From an uncultured Prevotellaceae bacterium (GTDB lineage Bacteria > Bacteroidota > Bacteroidia > Bacteroidales > Bacteroidaceae), in NCBI GenBank assembly GCA_902801155.1, contig CADCHG010000001.1, positions 1 through 64,000 on the forward strand: a stretch of 64,000 bases of DNA, in the 5' to 3' direction. The notes under the pieces are model-generated. The model had not been told where the DNA came from. It was given only the letters and a program-made list of their open reading frames with translations, and made no database searches. Position 1 is the first letter of the stretch. Each line of letters starts with the position of its first letter. The translations under genes and the position numbers were made by a program. Below are positions 42,220 through 50,023 of the stretch, in pieces.

Positions 42220-43050
42220 TTACTTCCCCTTATACTCTCCCAATATCTTCAGTTCCTTGGTAAGAGGAATGATAGCGTCAATTGACTGACGATATCGGAT
42301 GAGATCTGTATAGGTTACATCCACATAGAACATATATTCCCATTCATGACCGATTACCGGAAGTGACTGAATCTTTGTGAGGTTAATGCCGTAGAAAGAG
42401 AGGATTGTGAGTACCTTACTAAGCGATCCTTCCTCGTGAGGCAAAGAGAAAACAAGACTTGCCTTGTCTGCCTCGTTTAGAGGACGAAGGAAATCGGCCT
42501 TCATCGGATTACTAACCACGAGGAAACGTGTATAGTTGTGCTTGTTATCCTCTATGGCATCCTCAAGAACCTTCATCCCATAGAAACGTGCTGCGTCTGA
42601 GTGACATATTGCGGCACATCCTTTTTTGTGAAGACGCTTGATTTTCTCTGCCGATCCTGCGGTATCCTCGTCTTCCACAGCCTTTATATGCGGATATTTG
42701 CTGAGGAAGTTACGACATTGCATCAGGGCAACCGGATGTGAATGAACCTCTTCTATGGTGTCCCAATCATCTTCTGGCAAGCAGTTGATAGAGTGCTGTA
42801 TGTGAAGCTTATGCTCACCCACAATAGTGGTGTTAGAGTCACGAAGCAGCTCATAGTTATGAAGGAGACTGCCGGCAATAGTATTCTCTATGGCAAGCAT
42901 ACCTATTGTCGTTGGGTCTTCCTTTATCTTCTCGAAGACCTCCTCGAAAGTCTGGCAGCATATCAGCTGTATCTGCTCGCCTTCGTAGAATTGATGAGCC
43001 GCAATGTCATGGAACGACCCGATAATACCCTGTATTGCTATTCTTTTCAT
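42220..43050 (-). CDS. pheA: Prephenate dehydratase
   Basis: A 276-residue enzyme with a catalytic domain (about 1-180: IQGIIGSFHDIAAHQFY, IENTIAGSLLHNYELL, NYTRFLVV with the essential TRF) and a C-terminal ACT domain (about 193-272, SLVFSLPHEEGSLSKVLTILSFYGINLTKIQSLP) that senses phenylalanine. It converts prephenate to phenylpyruvate. It is the first gene of the aromatic operon; its leader has a Tyr/Phe attenuator, so tRNA charging as well as feedback inhibition should control flux. Confidence 0.95.
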   Translation of the reverse strand: MKRIAIQGIIGSFHDIAAHQFYEGEQIQLICCQTFEEVFEKIKEDPTTIGMLAIENTIAGSLLHNYELLRDSNTTIVGEHKLHIQHSINCLPEDDWDTIEEVHSHPVALMQCRNFLSKYPHIKAVEDEDTAGSAEKIKRLHKKGCAAICHSDAARFYGMKVLEDAIEDNKHNYTRFLVVSNPMKADFLRPLNEADKASLVFSLPHEEGSLSKVLTILSFYGINLTKIQSLPVIGHEWEYMFYVDVTYTDLIRYRQSIDAIIPLTKELKILGEYKGK

Positions 43051-43144
43051 ATTTCTATTTTTTGTCTAAAGTCTAAGGTCTAAAGTCTTTCACCTTTGAC
43101 TTTTGCCTTTTGACTTTTGCCTTTTGTCTTTTGTCCTTACTAAC

Positions 43145-43245
43145 GAAAAATCCCGCATCATTTGTATGAAGCGGGACTTTACGTAAAACCTTACATTTGG
43201 TTTCGTTTGTCTTAAGTTGAAATTTACACGCAACTTCCCGCTTCA
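43145..43245 (-). promoter_or_regulatory. Phenylalanine/tyrosine attenuator
   Basis: Terminator stem: ATCCCGCATCAT (43150-43161) with ATGAAGCGGGAC (43166-43177), one mismatch, with a minus-strand U-run at 43146-43150. Competing antiterminator: minus-strand TGAAGCGGGAA (43235-43245), which pairs perfectly over ten bases with TCCCGCTTCA of the terminator (43167-43176). It overlaps the end of the leader peptide, so ribosome position should decide the outcome. The 3' flank of the terminator toward pheA is a CTTTTGAC/GTCTAAAG simple repeat. Confidence 0.88.
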
Positions 43246-43304
43246 CAGTTTCCTGCAAAGTAAAAGTAAAAGTAATAATAATAAGATGAGAAATTCTTAT
43301 TCAT
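43224..43304 (-). CDS. Tyrosine/phenylalanine leader peptide
   Basis: A 26-codon ORF, MNKNF then SSYYYYFYFYFAGNC then EAGSCV and stop. Nine consecutive Tyr/Phe codons (TAT TAT TAT TAC TTT TAC TTT TAC TTT) make it an unmistakable attenuation leader for aromatic amino acids. The EAGS codons (GAAGCGGGAAGT) are the antiterminator strand, and the leu leader also ends in EAGS with near-identical codons. A longer antisense-looking ORF over this stretch is not real. Confidence 0.92.
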   Translation of the reverse strand: MNKNFSSYYYYFYFYFAGNCEAGSCV

Positions 43305-43357
43305 ATTTCAACTATATTCTTGTTTACTATTTAATGCAATTATTACTAAATGCGGTG

Positions 43358-43389
43358 CAAAATTACTAAATTTATTCCGAACTCACAAA
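43358..43389 (-). promoter_or_regulatory. Promoter of the aromatic operon
   Basis: Minus strand TTTG (43386-43389), 20 bp, TAATTTTG (43358-43365). The leader peptide starts about 50 nt after the expected transcription start. Confidence 0.85.
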
Positions 43390-43481
43390 CATTTTCTCAC
43401 TTTTTTCTATAATTTAGCAGAAAAATGTAAGTATTTTGGCACATACCATAGAATTATGACATAAAATCACTATTTCTTGGT

Positions 43482-43513
43482 ATTGTGAGATTCAGCAAAA
43501 AGTCGTAACTTTG
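43482..43513 (+). promoter_or_regulatory. Promoter of a candidate small RNA
   Basis: ATTG (43482-43485), 20 bp, TAACTTTG (43506-43513) on the plus strand, diverging from the aromatic operon promoter. Confidence 0.7.
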
Positions 43514-43519
43514 CACCCA

Positions 43520-43641
43520 GATATCTGACATTACGCTCTATTAATCTATAGAAAACAGTCAGACGTCGCAGATTTTTGTTATAAGATAAAGTTCATAATG
43601 TTTTTGTATAATAATATGGCTGGCTGTGAAGTCAGCCTTTT
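43520..43641 (+). ncRNA. Candidate 120-nt small RNA
   Basis: From the promoter at 43482-43513 to a terminator-like stem GGCTGGC (43618-43624) / GTCAGCC (43631-43637) followed by TTTTATTATTT. No ORF of useful length lies inside. It runs tail-to-tail into the 43643 gene, so the hairpin could also, or only, serve that gene. Family not recognised. Confidence 0.45.
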
Positions 43642-43642
43642 A

Positions 43643-44527
43643 TTATTTAGTGCAGAGCACAAAATTGCCTTCTTCCTTGTTTATAGTCACCTCAGAATCC
43701 TCATTAATAGAAAACCTTATATCAGGAACTGGTTGAAGCTGCTGATTTTTCAGTTCATATAGCTTATCACCAATAAGAGCAAAGCCCTTTTTCTTGTCGT
43801 TTATTGTATAACTATACACCTCTGTTCCACCAGAGGACTTCCTTATTTCATGTTTGTCAGCAGGCTTTTTCACGTTACATACGAACAAAGTCTTTGCAAG
43901 AAAATCCTCAGAATTTTGTGTAAAATAAATATTGCCAGTTTCATCCATAGAGAAATCAGGACTTCCACTAACCAGTTGAACTAACTTGTTTTCCTTTTTA
44001 TAATAAACATACAAGTCATATTGTACTGATACAACATAATAATCCTCAAATTCATAAATCCTTGTTATCTGCCCTTCCATTTCCTGTGGAATACACGGAA
44101 CAGATTGCCTGAAAGAACAGATACCATCAACATAATGCTTTATATTCACCTTTTCATAAGACGAGTCTATCTCTGCTATAATAACATCTCGATTGTCTAT
44201 ATAGAAATTATCAATTTCAAACTCTGTTTGTAAAAACACAGAGGCTTTCGGCTCTTGAAAAAGATGTCTTTTCTTAATTGTATTGTTGTCGCAATAATAA
44301 AGCATATCCCCCAAAACCCTTACTTCTACTGACAATAGCGAATCCTTTTGATTGGTCTTTAAGTTCTGTAAATACACATTCTTCTCTTTACTCTCGCTAT
44401 CAGAGTATGTGTAATATACAAGACAAGGAGAATTGTAATACACAAATTCACCTTCAAAAGTTATTGTATTGGCAGCTGCTAATGGAATTGTAAATAACAT
44501 TAGCAATAAAGTAGTCATTATCTTCAT
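43643..44527 (-). CDS. Exported protein, possible beta-propeller, unknown function
   Basis: A 294-residue protein with signal peptide MKIMTTLLLMLFTIPLAAA. The mature part is a series of short strands with repeated YY/xVxxY patterns (FVYYNSPCLVYYTYSD, VLGDMLYYCDNN, YYVVSVQYDLYVYYKKENKLVQL, GNIYFTQNSEDF), about 45 residues apart, suggestive of propeller blades. I cannot place it in a family. It is transcribed from its own promoter, divergent from a gene for another exported orphan. Confidence 0.65.
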   Translation of the reverse strand: MKIMTTLLLMLFTIPLAAANTITFEGEFVYYNSPCLVYYTYSDSESKEKNVYLQNLKTNQKDSLLSVEVRVLGDMLYYCDNNTIKKRHLFQEPKASVFLQTEFEIDNFYIDNRDVIIAEIDSSYEKVNIKHYVDGICSFRQSVPCIPQEMEGQITRIYEFEDYYVVSVQYDLYVYYKKENKLVQLVSGSPDFSMDETGNIYFTQNSEDFLAKTLFVCNVKKPADKHEIRKSSGGTEVYSYTINDKKKGFALIGDKLYELKNQQLQPVPDIRFSINEDSEVTINKEEGNFVLCTK

Positions 44528-44561
44528 TTAACATCAACTATGATATAGTTCTTACAGATGG

Positions 44562-44593
44562 CAAAAGTAAACAATAAATCCCAAACTGCCAAA
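44562..44593 (-). promoter_or_regulatory. Promoter of the 43643-44527 gene
   Basis: Minus strand TTTG (44590-44593), 20 bp, TACTTTTG (44562-44569): a consensus promoter. A spurious 62-codon ORF runs across it. Confidence 0.8.
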
Positions 44594-44676
44594 GAAAATC
44601 ACAGGAAAAAATTCATATCAGAAGATGAAGATAGTTACTTAAATCATTTTACATACAAGATATTTCCCCGTTTTCA

Positions 44677-44708
44677 TTTGGTTGTATTAGATTATTTGTT
44701 TACTTTTG
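44677..44708 (+). promoter_or_regulatory. Promoter of the 44766 gene
   Basis: TTTG (44677-44680), 20 bp, TACTTTTG (44701-44708), diverging from the previous promoter with the same -7 sequence. Confidence 0.8.
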
Positions 44709-44765
44709 TCCTCGGAATTAACAAGATTCAAGAAATTAATCATTAATCTTCAAAGTTCATTAAGA

Positions 44766-45557
44766 ATGAAATACAGAATTAAATTATGTTTTGTTCTCTT
44801 GTTTGCTCTATTGTCTCAACACAAGTTACTTGCATTTAATGCAGAGAACATGTTGGGGAAATGGGGAGTTACGACCTTTGCATTCATACCCGAAGGAGGA
44901 GATTTTAATTCCGATAATATTTCTTACATTAATGCAAATGTGGGATGGGATTTTTATTTCAACGAAAATGGAAAAGGAAATGTTGTTATCCCTGCTCGTG
45001 GCCCCAAATATAAAAATATTGAATTCAAATGGAGTCTTTCAAATGACACTCTGAACATCGTTCATATAGATACGTTGGCACAATTTAGAATTGATAAGAC
45101 AAGAATAAAGAATGGTATTTTTGATTTATATTTAAGGTTGTTAAAACCAGGAGGTCAATATTTCAACAAGTCATATATTGCCAGTTCACTTATGGTCAAA
45201 GCCACCGATTTCTTATATGACCCCAATTTCAAATCCATGGAATTAGATTCTACTATATTGAAGAATATAGAAAAAATCAAGGAAAGAAAAGAAATCACAA
45301 AAATCGTCATAGGGTATAAGGGGAAGGATAATAAAATCTATTACTCTGATAATAATGTACAAAATACAAGAAGTATTTTTAGTATATTCGATGAAATCAT
45401 AAATGAAGAAAGAAAATATGCCTTTGTTCTCTTCGTTATGTATGACATTGAAAAGAAGTCATTTGTGAAACTTTCTCGAATGTCGTTTTATTATGACGAA
45501 TATTTACCAGAAAAGGTTGAATGTTCATCTTGCAAGGACTTCCCTCTTGATGAATAA
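44766..45557 (+). CDS. Exported protein with lipocalin-like N-terminal domain
   Basis: A 263-residue protein from the ATG at 44766 (MKYRIKLCFVLLFALLSQHKLLA, signal peptide). The next 100 residues (ENMLGKWGVTTFAFIPEGG...YFNENGKGNVVIPARGPKYKNIEFKWSLSNDTLNIVHID) look like the small lipocalin-like beta barrel common in Bacteroidota secreted proteins. The C-terminal 120 residues are Lys/Glu-rich and end in a CSSCKDF motif. Function unknown. A clear promoter and terminator surround it. Confidence 0.7.
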   Translation: MKYRIKLCFVLLFALLSQHKLLAFNAENMLGKWGVTTFAFIPEGGDFNSDNISYINANVGWDFYFNENGKGNVVIPARGPKYKNIEFKWSLSNDTLNIVHIDTLAQFRIDKTRIKNGIFDLYLRLLKPGGQYFNKSYIASSLMVKATDFLYDPNFKSMELDSTILKNIEKIKERKEITKIVIGYKGKDNKIYYSDNNVQNTRSIFSIFDEIINEERKYAFVLFVMYDIEKKSFVKLSRMSFYYDEYLPEKVECSSCKDFPLDE

Positions 45558-45595
45558 ATAGTTCCGTATTTTTCTTGATTCGACAACTCTATATT

Positions 45596-45636
45596 TCCCA
45601 CACCTCCATAAACATCCTTGGCGGTGTGGGATTTTT
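45596..45636 (+). terminator. Terminator of the 44766 gene
   Basis: TCCCACACC (45596-45604) and GGTGTGGGA (45623-45631) form a perfect 9-bp stem followed by TTTTTCTTTTC. Confidence 0.8.
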
Positions 45637-45709
45637 CTTTTCTCTCTTTCTAGATTTTTCACCCCAAGAACATTGGCTTTCCTTGCAAGAAACTCCGCTG
45701 TTTTCCGTT

Positions 45710-45825
45710 CTTCCTTCGAAGATACTCCATCGTTACTCCATCGTTACTCCATCGCAAGTCCATCGTTTCGATGGAGTATCTATGGAGAACTGATGGACTA
45801 TCGATGGAGTATCCGTGGACTTTCA
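45710..45825. repeat. Palindrome of ACTCCATCG / CGATGGAGT units
   Basis: Three to four tandem units of GTTACTCCATC (about 45724-45762) face CGATGGAGTATC and GATGGACTATCGATGGAGTA units (about 45767-45812). The pairing is imperfect but extends over about 50 bp. With the terminator at 45596 and AT-rich sequence it accounts for the gene-free 45558-46092 stretch. Confidence 0.65.
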
Positions 45826-46011
45826 AAGGGAATTTGACTTTGCTTTTTAATAATAATATGGCTTGCAGATATAATCCATAATTACAAATGCGATTTCGAT
45901 GCTTGACTTCTGAGAATATCATACGCTAAGGCTAACCAAGCCAAGCAAGTTCCGATGATGATCAGAAAAAATGTTTCTTTAAAAAGAAAATATGCTTTTT
46001 CTACGAAAAAA

Positions 46012-46043
46012 TTTGGACGAATGAAAACATTTTTGTATTTTTG
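46012..46043 (+). promoter_or_regulatory. Promoter of the 46093 gene
   Basis: TTTG (46012-46015), 20 bp, TATTTTTG (46036-46043). Confidence 0.8.
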
Positions 46044-46092
46044 CCACGGAATACAATCAACCATAAACAATAACAACTTAAACAGATACAAT

Positions 46093-46842
46093 ATGATGAA
46101 AAAATTTACTCTTGCAGCTGTGCTTCTATCTATGAGCCTCTTCGCTTCGGCTCAGTCAAAGTATGTAACAATAAGCTCTATCAATGGCACTAACGTAGAG
46201 CAGTATGACGGTCAGGTTGCAGATGTCAAGATGAACCGCTATATGTTTACCGGCTGGAATACCGTGAGTTTCCCATTCGACCTCTCTACGGATAAAATCA
46301 ACGAGTTCTTCGGCAACGACTGCCGTCTGGAGCTTCTTACAGGCATATCTGGTGACGGTAATGCTATGAAACTCTATTTCGAGGACGTGAAGTCGGAAGG
46401 CATCAAGGCTAATACTCCATACATTCTATACTTCTCAGGCGAGCCACAGGACGTGAGGATTATTGCGGAGTCAACAATTCAGGCAGGTCAGTCAAAGTTG
46501 ACATTCTCTGCCAATGGCTATACCATAAGCCTTAATGGTGCAGACAAGATCATGAGTGGCGATAACATCTATGGCATCTTCGCAAAAGACAATACAGATT
46601 CAAAGTTCGCGAAGATTGGCGAAACAACTGGATGCTATGCCACACGCTGCTACATTACCGTTGATGGTGACAAGGACGTGAATTTCATCCCTGTTCATAA
46701 CGAGAAGAGTACCACAGCTATCAGCAACGTCTCTGCTAATGACAAGGACAATGACAAGGTATATGATATCAATGGCGTACAGAAGAAGTCTGTCAGCAAA
46801 GGTATCAATATTGTGAATGGAAAGAAGTTCGCAGCAAAATAA
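46093..46842 (+). CDS. Exported protein with C-terminal YDINGVQ-GINIVNGKK tail
   Basis: A 249-residue protein taken from the ATG at 46093 (MMKKFTLAAVLLSMSLFASAQ, signal peptide); the 46 upstream codons cross the promoter. The body has strand-rich text (GWNTVSFPFDLSTDKINEFFGNDCRLELLTG, FEDVKSEGIKANTPYILYFSG) like the beta-sandwich modules of large Prevotella surface proteins. The C-terminal VYDINGVQKKSVSKGINIVNGKKFAAK-like tail resembles the terminal module of many Bacteroidota secreted proteins, possibly a sorting signal. Function unknown. Its last 38 bp overlap the convergent comEC-like gene. Confidence 0.75.
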   Translation: MMKKFTLAAVLLSMSLFASAQSKYVTISSINGTNVEQYDGQVADVKMNRYMFTGWNTVSFPFDLSTDKINEFFGNDCRLELLTGISGDGNAMKLYFEDVKSEGIKANTPYILYFSGEPQDVRIIAESTIQAGQSKLTFSANGYTISLNGADKIMSGDNIYGIFAKDNTDSKFAKIGETTGCYATRCYITVDGDKDVNFIPVHNEKSTTAISNVSANDKDNDKVYDINGVQKKSVSKGINIVNGKKFAAK

Positions 46843-48109
46843 ATGCGATTCTGCTTAGACAAAAGATAATCACATAGATTATAAGAAGTTGCCAGATGTT
46901 GATATCGACATCTGAAATGACTGAAAATGGGAGTGCGATGACATGCTCAAGGAATACGTTCTGAAAGTGTGCCACCGCACTTAGCATATATGCAAGAGCC
47001 TCACTTAGAAGAGCTAACGGCAAAAACAGAGATGCGAGGAAAACAAATGAGAGACCGACAATTAGCATTGCCGTAATAGACAGTACAAGACTGCTCAGCA
47101 ATCCATAACAAGGTAGTGAGTGGAAATAGTATGCCACTAATGGCATTACCATTATCTGGGCAGAAAATGAGAGTGCCAAACTGCCATATACCCATAGCAG
47201 AATCTTCCTCAGCATGGATGTAGAAGAATCTCCCGACCAGTTATAATCCGTCTTATAAACAAGTTGCATTAAATACGGCATATACACGCCTATTCCTAAT
47301 ACCGCGAGATACGACATCTGAAAACCCACATCGAAGAGTGACAAGGGACTTATCATAAGTGTCAAGAAAGCGGTAAGGGCAAGTACGGTTATAACGTCAT
47401 GCTTTCTAAAGAGCATTCTTGAAATTCCGTAGATTGAAAGCATAACGGCAGAACGAACAACTGACGGAGACATACCGACAAGTATGACGTATAGCCAGAT
47501 TATCAGCAATATAACAAAGGATATGATATTGCGATATAGCTGTTCTGAAGGCTGTAAACGAAGAAACATCTTTATAATCCTTCGCAAACGGGTATTGTTT
47601 TCTACAGGAAGCTTCTCCCACAGCAATTCAGGAACAACATATAGCCATAGCATTGTTCTCATCACTACCCACGAAAGAATGAAATAGATAATTGCGAGAT
47701 GCATTCCCGATAGTGCAAGAACATACGAGGCTCCTGTCTGAGAATACACGTATTTCAGTTGAGGACTTATACCGCTCTTATCTCCGAGTGCCATAGCATT
47801 TACCACAGCATTCTCATCTCCCGAAATACCGAAACTAACGAATCCATCGCTCAGTTGTCTTCTCAACGGTTCAAAAGACTCTACGAGGCCGTCAAGATGC
47901 AAGGGAACATCAGCAATAGTCATCCGAAGAACACCCACAACGAAGAACGCTAAGAAAAATGATATTGTACGAAGCCACTCCCTACTAAAGAATATGCCAG
48001 CTAATAATAGGGCTATAAGGAGTATGTATAGTGATGTAGCCGACAAATCCTCGGCAACAACACTACCAGCCAATAATCCTACTATGAAAGCAATAGATAG
48101 GGAACGCAT
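46805..48109 (-). CDS. ComEC/Rec2-family membrane protein, short form
   Basis: A 434-residue membrane protein with about ten helices. The competence core is present (LTLGD-like MALGDKSGISPQLKYVYSQTGASYVLALSGMHLAIIYFILSW, SPSVVRSAVMLSIYGIS). In DNA-uptake ComEC this core forms the inner-membrane channel. Here the N-terminal OB-fold region (DUF4131) is nearly gone, with only 35 residues between the second helix and the core, and there is no C-terminal metallo-hydrolase domain. Full-length Bacteroidota versions are some 650-700 residues. It may be a reduced but working form or a decaying gene. The 3' end overlaps the convergent neighbour by 38 bp. Confidence 0.8.
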   Translation of the reverse strand: MRSLSIAFIVGLLAGSVVAEDLSATSLYILLIALLLAGIFFSREWLRTISFFLAFFVVGVLRMTIADVPLHLDGLVESFEPLRRQLSDGFVSFGISGDENAVVNAMALGDKSGISPQLKYVYSQTGASYVLALSGMHLAIIYFILSWVVMRTMLWLYVVPELLWEKLPVENNTRLRRIIKMFLRLQPSEQLYRNIISFVILLIIWLYVILVGMSPSVVRSAVMLSIYGISRMLFRKHDVITVLALTAFLTLMISPLSLFDVGFQMSYLAVLGIGVYMPYLMQLVYKTDYNWSGDSSTSMLRKILLWVYGSLALSFSAQIMVMPLVAYYFHSLPCYGLLSSLVLSITAMLIVGLSFVFLASLFLPLALLSEALAYMLSAVAHFQNVFLEHVIALPFSVISDVDINIWQLLIIYVIIFCLSRIAFILLRTSFHSQY

Positions 48110-48150
48110 AGGGGAAATGAGTAAAGGGTAAAGGGTAAAGTGAAAGGTAA

Positions 48151-49734
48151 TTAGTAACCCGTAATTACCTCTGCAACCATATCTGCACAGCGTTCTCCAT
48201 CCACACCCGCAGAAACAATACCACCTGCATATCCAGCACCTTCACCACATGGGAAGAGACCACGAATTGTTACATGCTGAAGGGTTTCTGCATCGCGTGT
48301 GATTCTCACAGGTGCAGATGTGCGTGTCTCTGTAGCTATCAGACATGCCTCATTGGTAAGGAATCCATGACGCTGCTTGCCAAAATACAGAAAGCCTTGT
48401 TGTAATCTGCCAGCAACTTCCTTAGGCATCCAGAAATGAAGAGGTGAACTAACCAATCCCGGTGCATAACTTGACTTTGGAAGATCGTAGCTGAGCTTGC
48501 CTTTACAGAAATCAGCCATACGCTGGGCTGGTGCCGTTTGTTTCATATTTCCCTGCTGCCAACATATTTTTTCAAGTTTTTCCTGATAATGCATTACAAT
48601 GAGTGGGTCATTAGATTTTCCATTGGAAATATCTTCTGGACGTACCTCAACAACCATACCAGAGTTACTCCATTTGCCTCCACGATTGCTTGGGCTCATG
48701 CCATTAACGACAATCTGTTCCTGGCCAGTTGCAGCAGGAATGACAAAGCCACCAGGACACATACAGAAAGAATATACTCCCCTACCCTCAACCTGAGTAA
48801 CGAAAGAATATTCAGCAGCAGGTAGATACTTGCCACGTCCTTGTTTATTATGATACTGAATTTGGTCAATAAGCTGCGAAGGATGTTCAAGACGCACCCC
48901 CACAGCAATTCCCTTTGCCTCAATATGTATTCCTGCATGAGCGAGATAACGGTATACATCACGCGCAGAATGTCCTGTGGCAAGAATCACAGGACCTAGA
49001 TAAGTCTCATCAGCATCAGTTACGAGATTACGGCAAAGAACACCTTCCACTTTCTCTCCCTTTAAAAGAAATTCCGTCATCTTTGTCTGGAAATGCACCT
49101 CTCCACCCGATTTCTTTATCTGCTCTCGCATATTCTCTATGACAATAGGCAGTTTGTCTGTACCTATATGCGGATGTGCGTCTGCAAGAATGTTTGTAGA
49201 GGCACCAAACTGACAGAACACGTTGAGAATCTTCTCTATATTACCTCGTTTCTTACTTCGGGTATATAGTTTGCCATCACTATATGCACCTGCCCCTCCC
49301 TCTCCGAAACAGTAGTTAGACTCATCATTCACTTTCTGTTCGGATTTGATACGGGCAAGATCCTTCTTTCGTTCACGTACATCCTTTCCGCGCTCAATGA
49401 CAATAGGACGAAGGCCATGTTCTATAAGACGAAGGGCAGCAAAGAGACCTGCAGGTCCTTCACCCACAACAATAACCTGCTTGCCATTGCTGACATCGGG
49501 ATATTCAGTCAGGGTATAAGCAAGGTCGGAAGGCTCTTCGTTAACGTATGTACGCACGGTGAGGTTGACATAGACCTGACGCTGACGCGCATCAATGCTA
49601 CGACGGATAATACGAATAGCATTGATGGTACGTGCATCAATACCTTTCTCTTCGGATATATAATTGATGATAAGCGAAGAATCAGATGCTATCTGAGGCA
49701 ATACGCGAAGTTGAATGTCTTGAATCATGGGCAA
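48151..49734 (-). CDS. FAD-dependent oxidoreductase, uncharacterised conserved family
   Basis: A 527-residue flavoprotein with an N-terminal 85-residue alpha/beta domain (IQDIQLRVLPQIASDSSLIINYISEEKGID), then a Rossmann fold VIVVGEGPAGLFAALRLIEHGLRPIVIERG. Also visible are YCFGEGGAGAYSDGKLYTRSKKRG, the GHSARDVYRYLAHAG helix and a C-terminal GLFPCGEGAGYAGGIVSAGVDGERCADMV. It belongs to the NAD(P)/FAD-dependent group often named after its conserved text, with no known substrate. Start at 49734. The last few codons merge into a GTAATTAC/TTACCC simple repeat. Confidence 0.85.
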   Translation of the reverse strand: MPMIQDIQLRVLPQIASDSSLIINYISEEKGIDARTINAIRIIRRSIDARQRQVYVNLTVRTYVNEEPSDLAYTLTEYPDVSNGKQVIVVGEGPAGLFAALRLIEHGLRPIVIERGKDVRERKKDLARIKSEQKVNDESNYCFGEGGAGAYSDGKLYTRSKKRGNIEKILNVFCQFGASTNILADAHPHIGTDKLPIVIENMREQIKKSGGEVHFQTKMTEFLLKGEKVEGVLCRNLVTDADETYLGPVILATGHSARDVYRYLAHAGIHIEAKGIAVGVRLEHPSQLIDQIQYHNKQGRGKYLPAAEYSFVTQVEGRGVYSFCMCPGGFVIPAATGQEQIVVNGMSPSNRGGKWSNSGMVVEVRPEDISNGKSNDPLIVMHYQEKLEKICWQQGNMKQTAPAQRMADFCKGKLSYDLPKSSYAPGLVSSPLHFWMPKEVAGRLQQGFLYFGKQRHGFLTNEACLIATETRTSAPVRITRDAETLQHVTIRGLFPCGEGAGYAGGIVSAGVDGERCADMVAEVITGY

Positions 49735-49752
49735 ACAATTGTAAATGAAAAA

Positions 49753-49778
49753 AGGTCCTCACATTTCTGTAAGAACCT
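49753..49778 (-). terminator. Terminator of the tRNA-Asp pair
   Basis: AGGTCCTCAC (49753-49762) pairs with GTAAGAACCT (49769-49778), with two mismatched or wobble pairs. Minus strand T6 follows. Confidence 0.75.
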
Positions 49779-49781
49779 TTG

Positions 49782-49855
49782 CGGTGCGTACGAGGCTCGA
49801 ACTCGTGACCTCCAGCGTGACAGGCTGGCATTCTAACCAACTGAACTAACGCACC
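49782..49855 (-). tRNA. tRNA-Asp (GTC), second copy
   Basis: On the minus strand a 73-base cloverleaf plus G discriminator. Acceptor GGTGCGT/ACGCACC, anticodon stem CCAGC/GCTGG with loop CTGTCAC giving anticodon GTC, and T-arm ACGAG-TTCGAGC-CTCGT. The G at position 73 fits aspartate identity. CCA is not encoded. The sequence is the same as the copy 29 bp upstream. Confidence 0.95.
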
Positions 49856-49883
49856 AATTGAGCTTTTTGAAATATGATTTTGG

Positions 49884-49957
49884 CGGTGCGTACGAGGCTC
49901 GAACTCGTGACCTCCAGCGTGACAGGCTGGCATTCTAACCAACTGAACTAACGCACC
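49884..49957 (-). tRNA. tRNA-Asp (GTC), first copy
   Basis: Identical over the whole cloverleaf to the second copy. The anticodon loop CTGTCAC gives GTC. A consensus promoter lies 28 bp upstream, and both copies share a terminator. Confidence 0.95.
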
Positions 49958-49985
49958 AAAAATCGTTATTTCTTTTTAGCGAGTG

Positions 49986-50017
49986 CAAAGGTAGGCATTT
50001 TTTCTGAATTTGCCAAA
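49986..50017 (-). promoter_or_regulatory. Promoter of the tRNA-Asp pair
   Basis: Minus strand TTTG (50014-50017), 20 bp, TACCTTTG (49986-49993): perfect consensus. Confidence 0.85.
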
Positions 50018-50023
50018 TTTTTA

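Noticed and set aside
43073..43258. 61-codon minus-strand ORF in the pheA leader
   Set aside because: It begins in a non-ATG codon within the true leader peptide, runs through the terminator and ends in a KRQKAKVKRQK simple repeat. The 26-codon Tyr/Phe ORF explains the region.
44558..44746. 62-codon plus-strand ORF between two divergent promoters
   Set aside because: It covers both consensus promoters and has no coding character.
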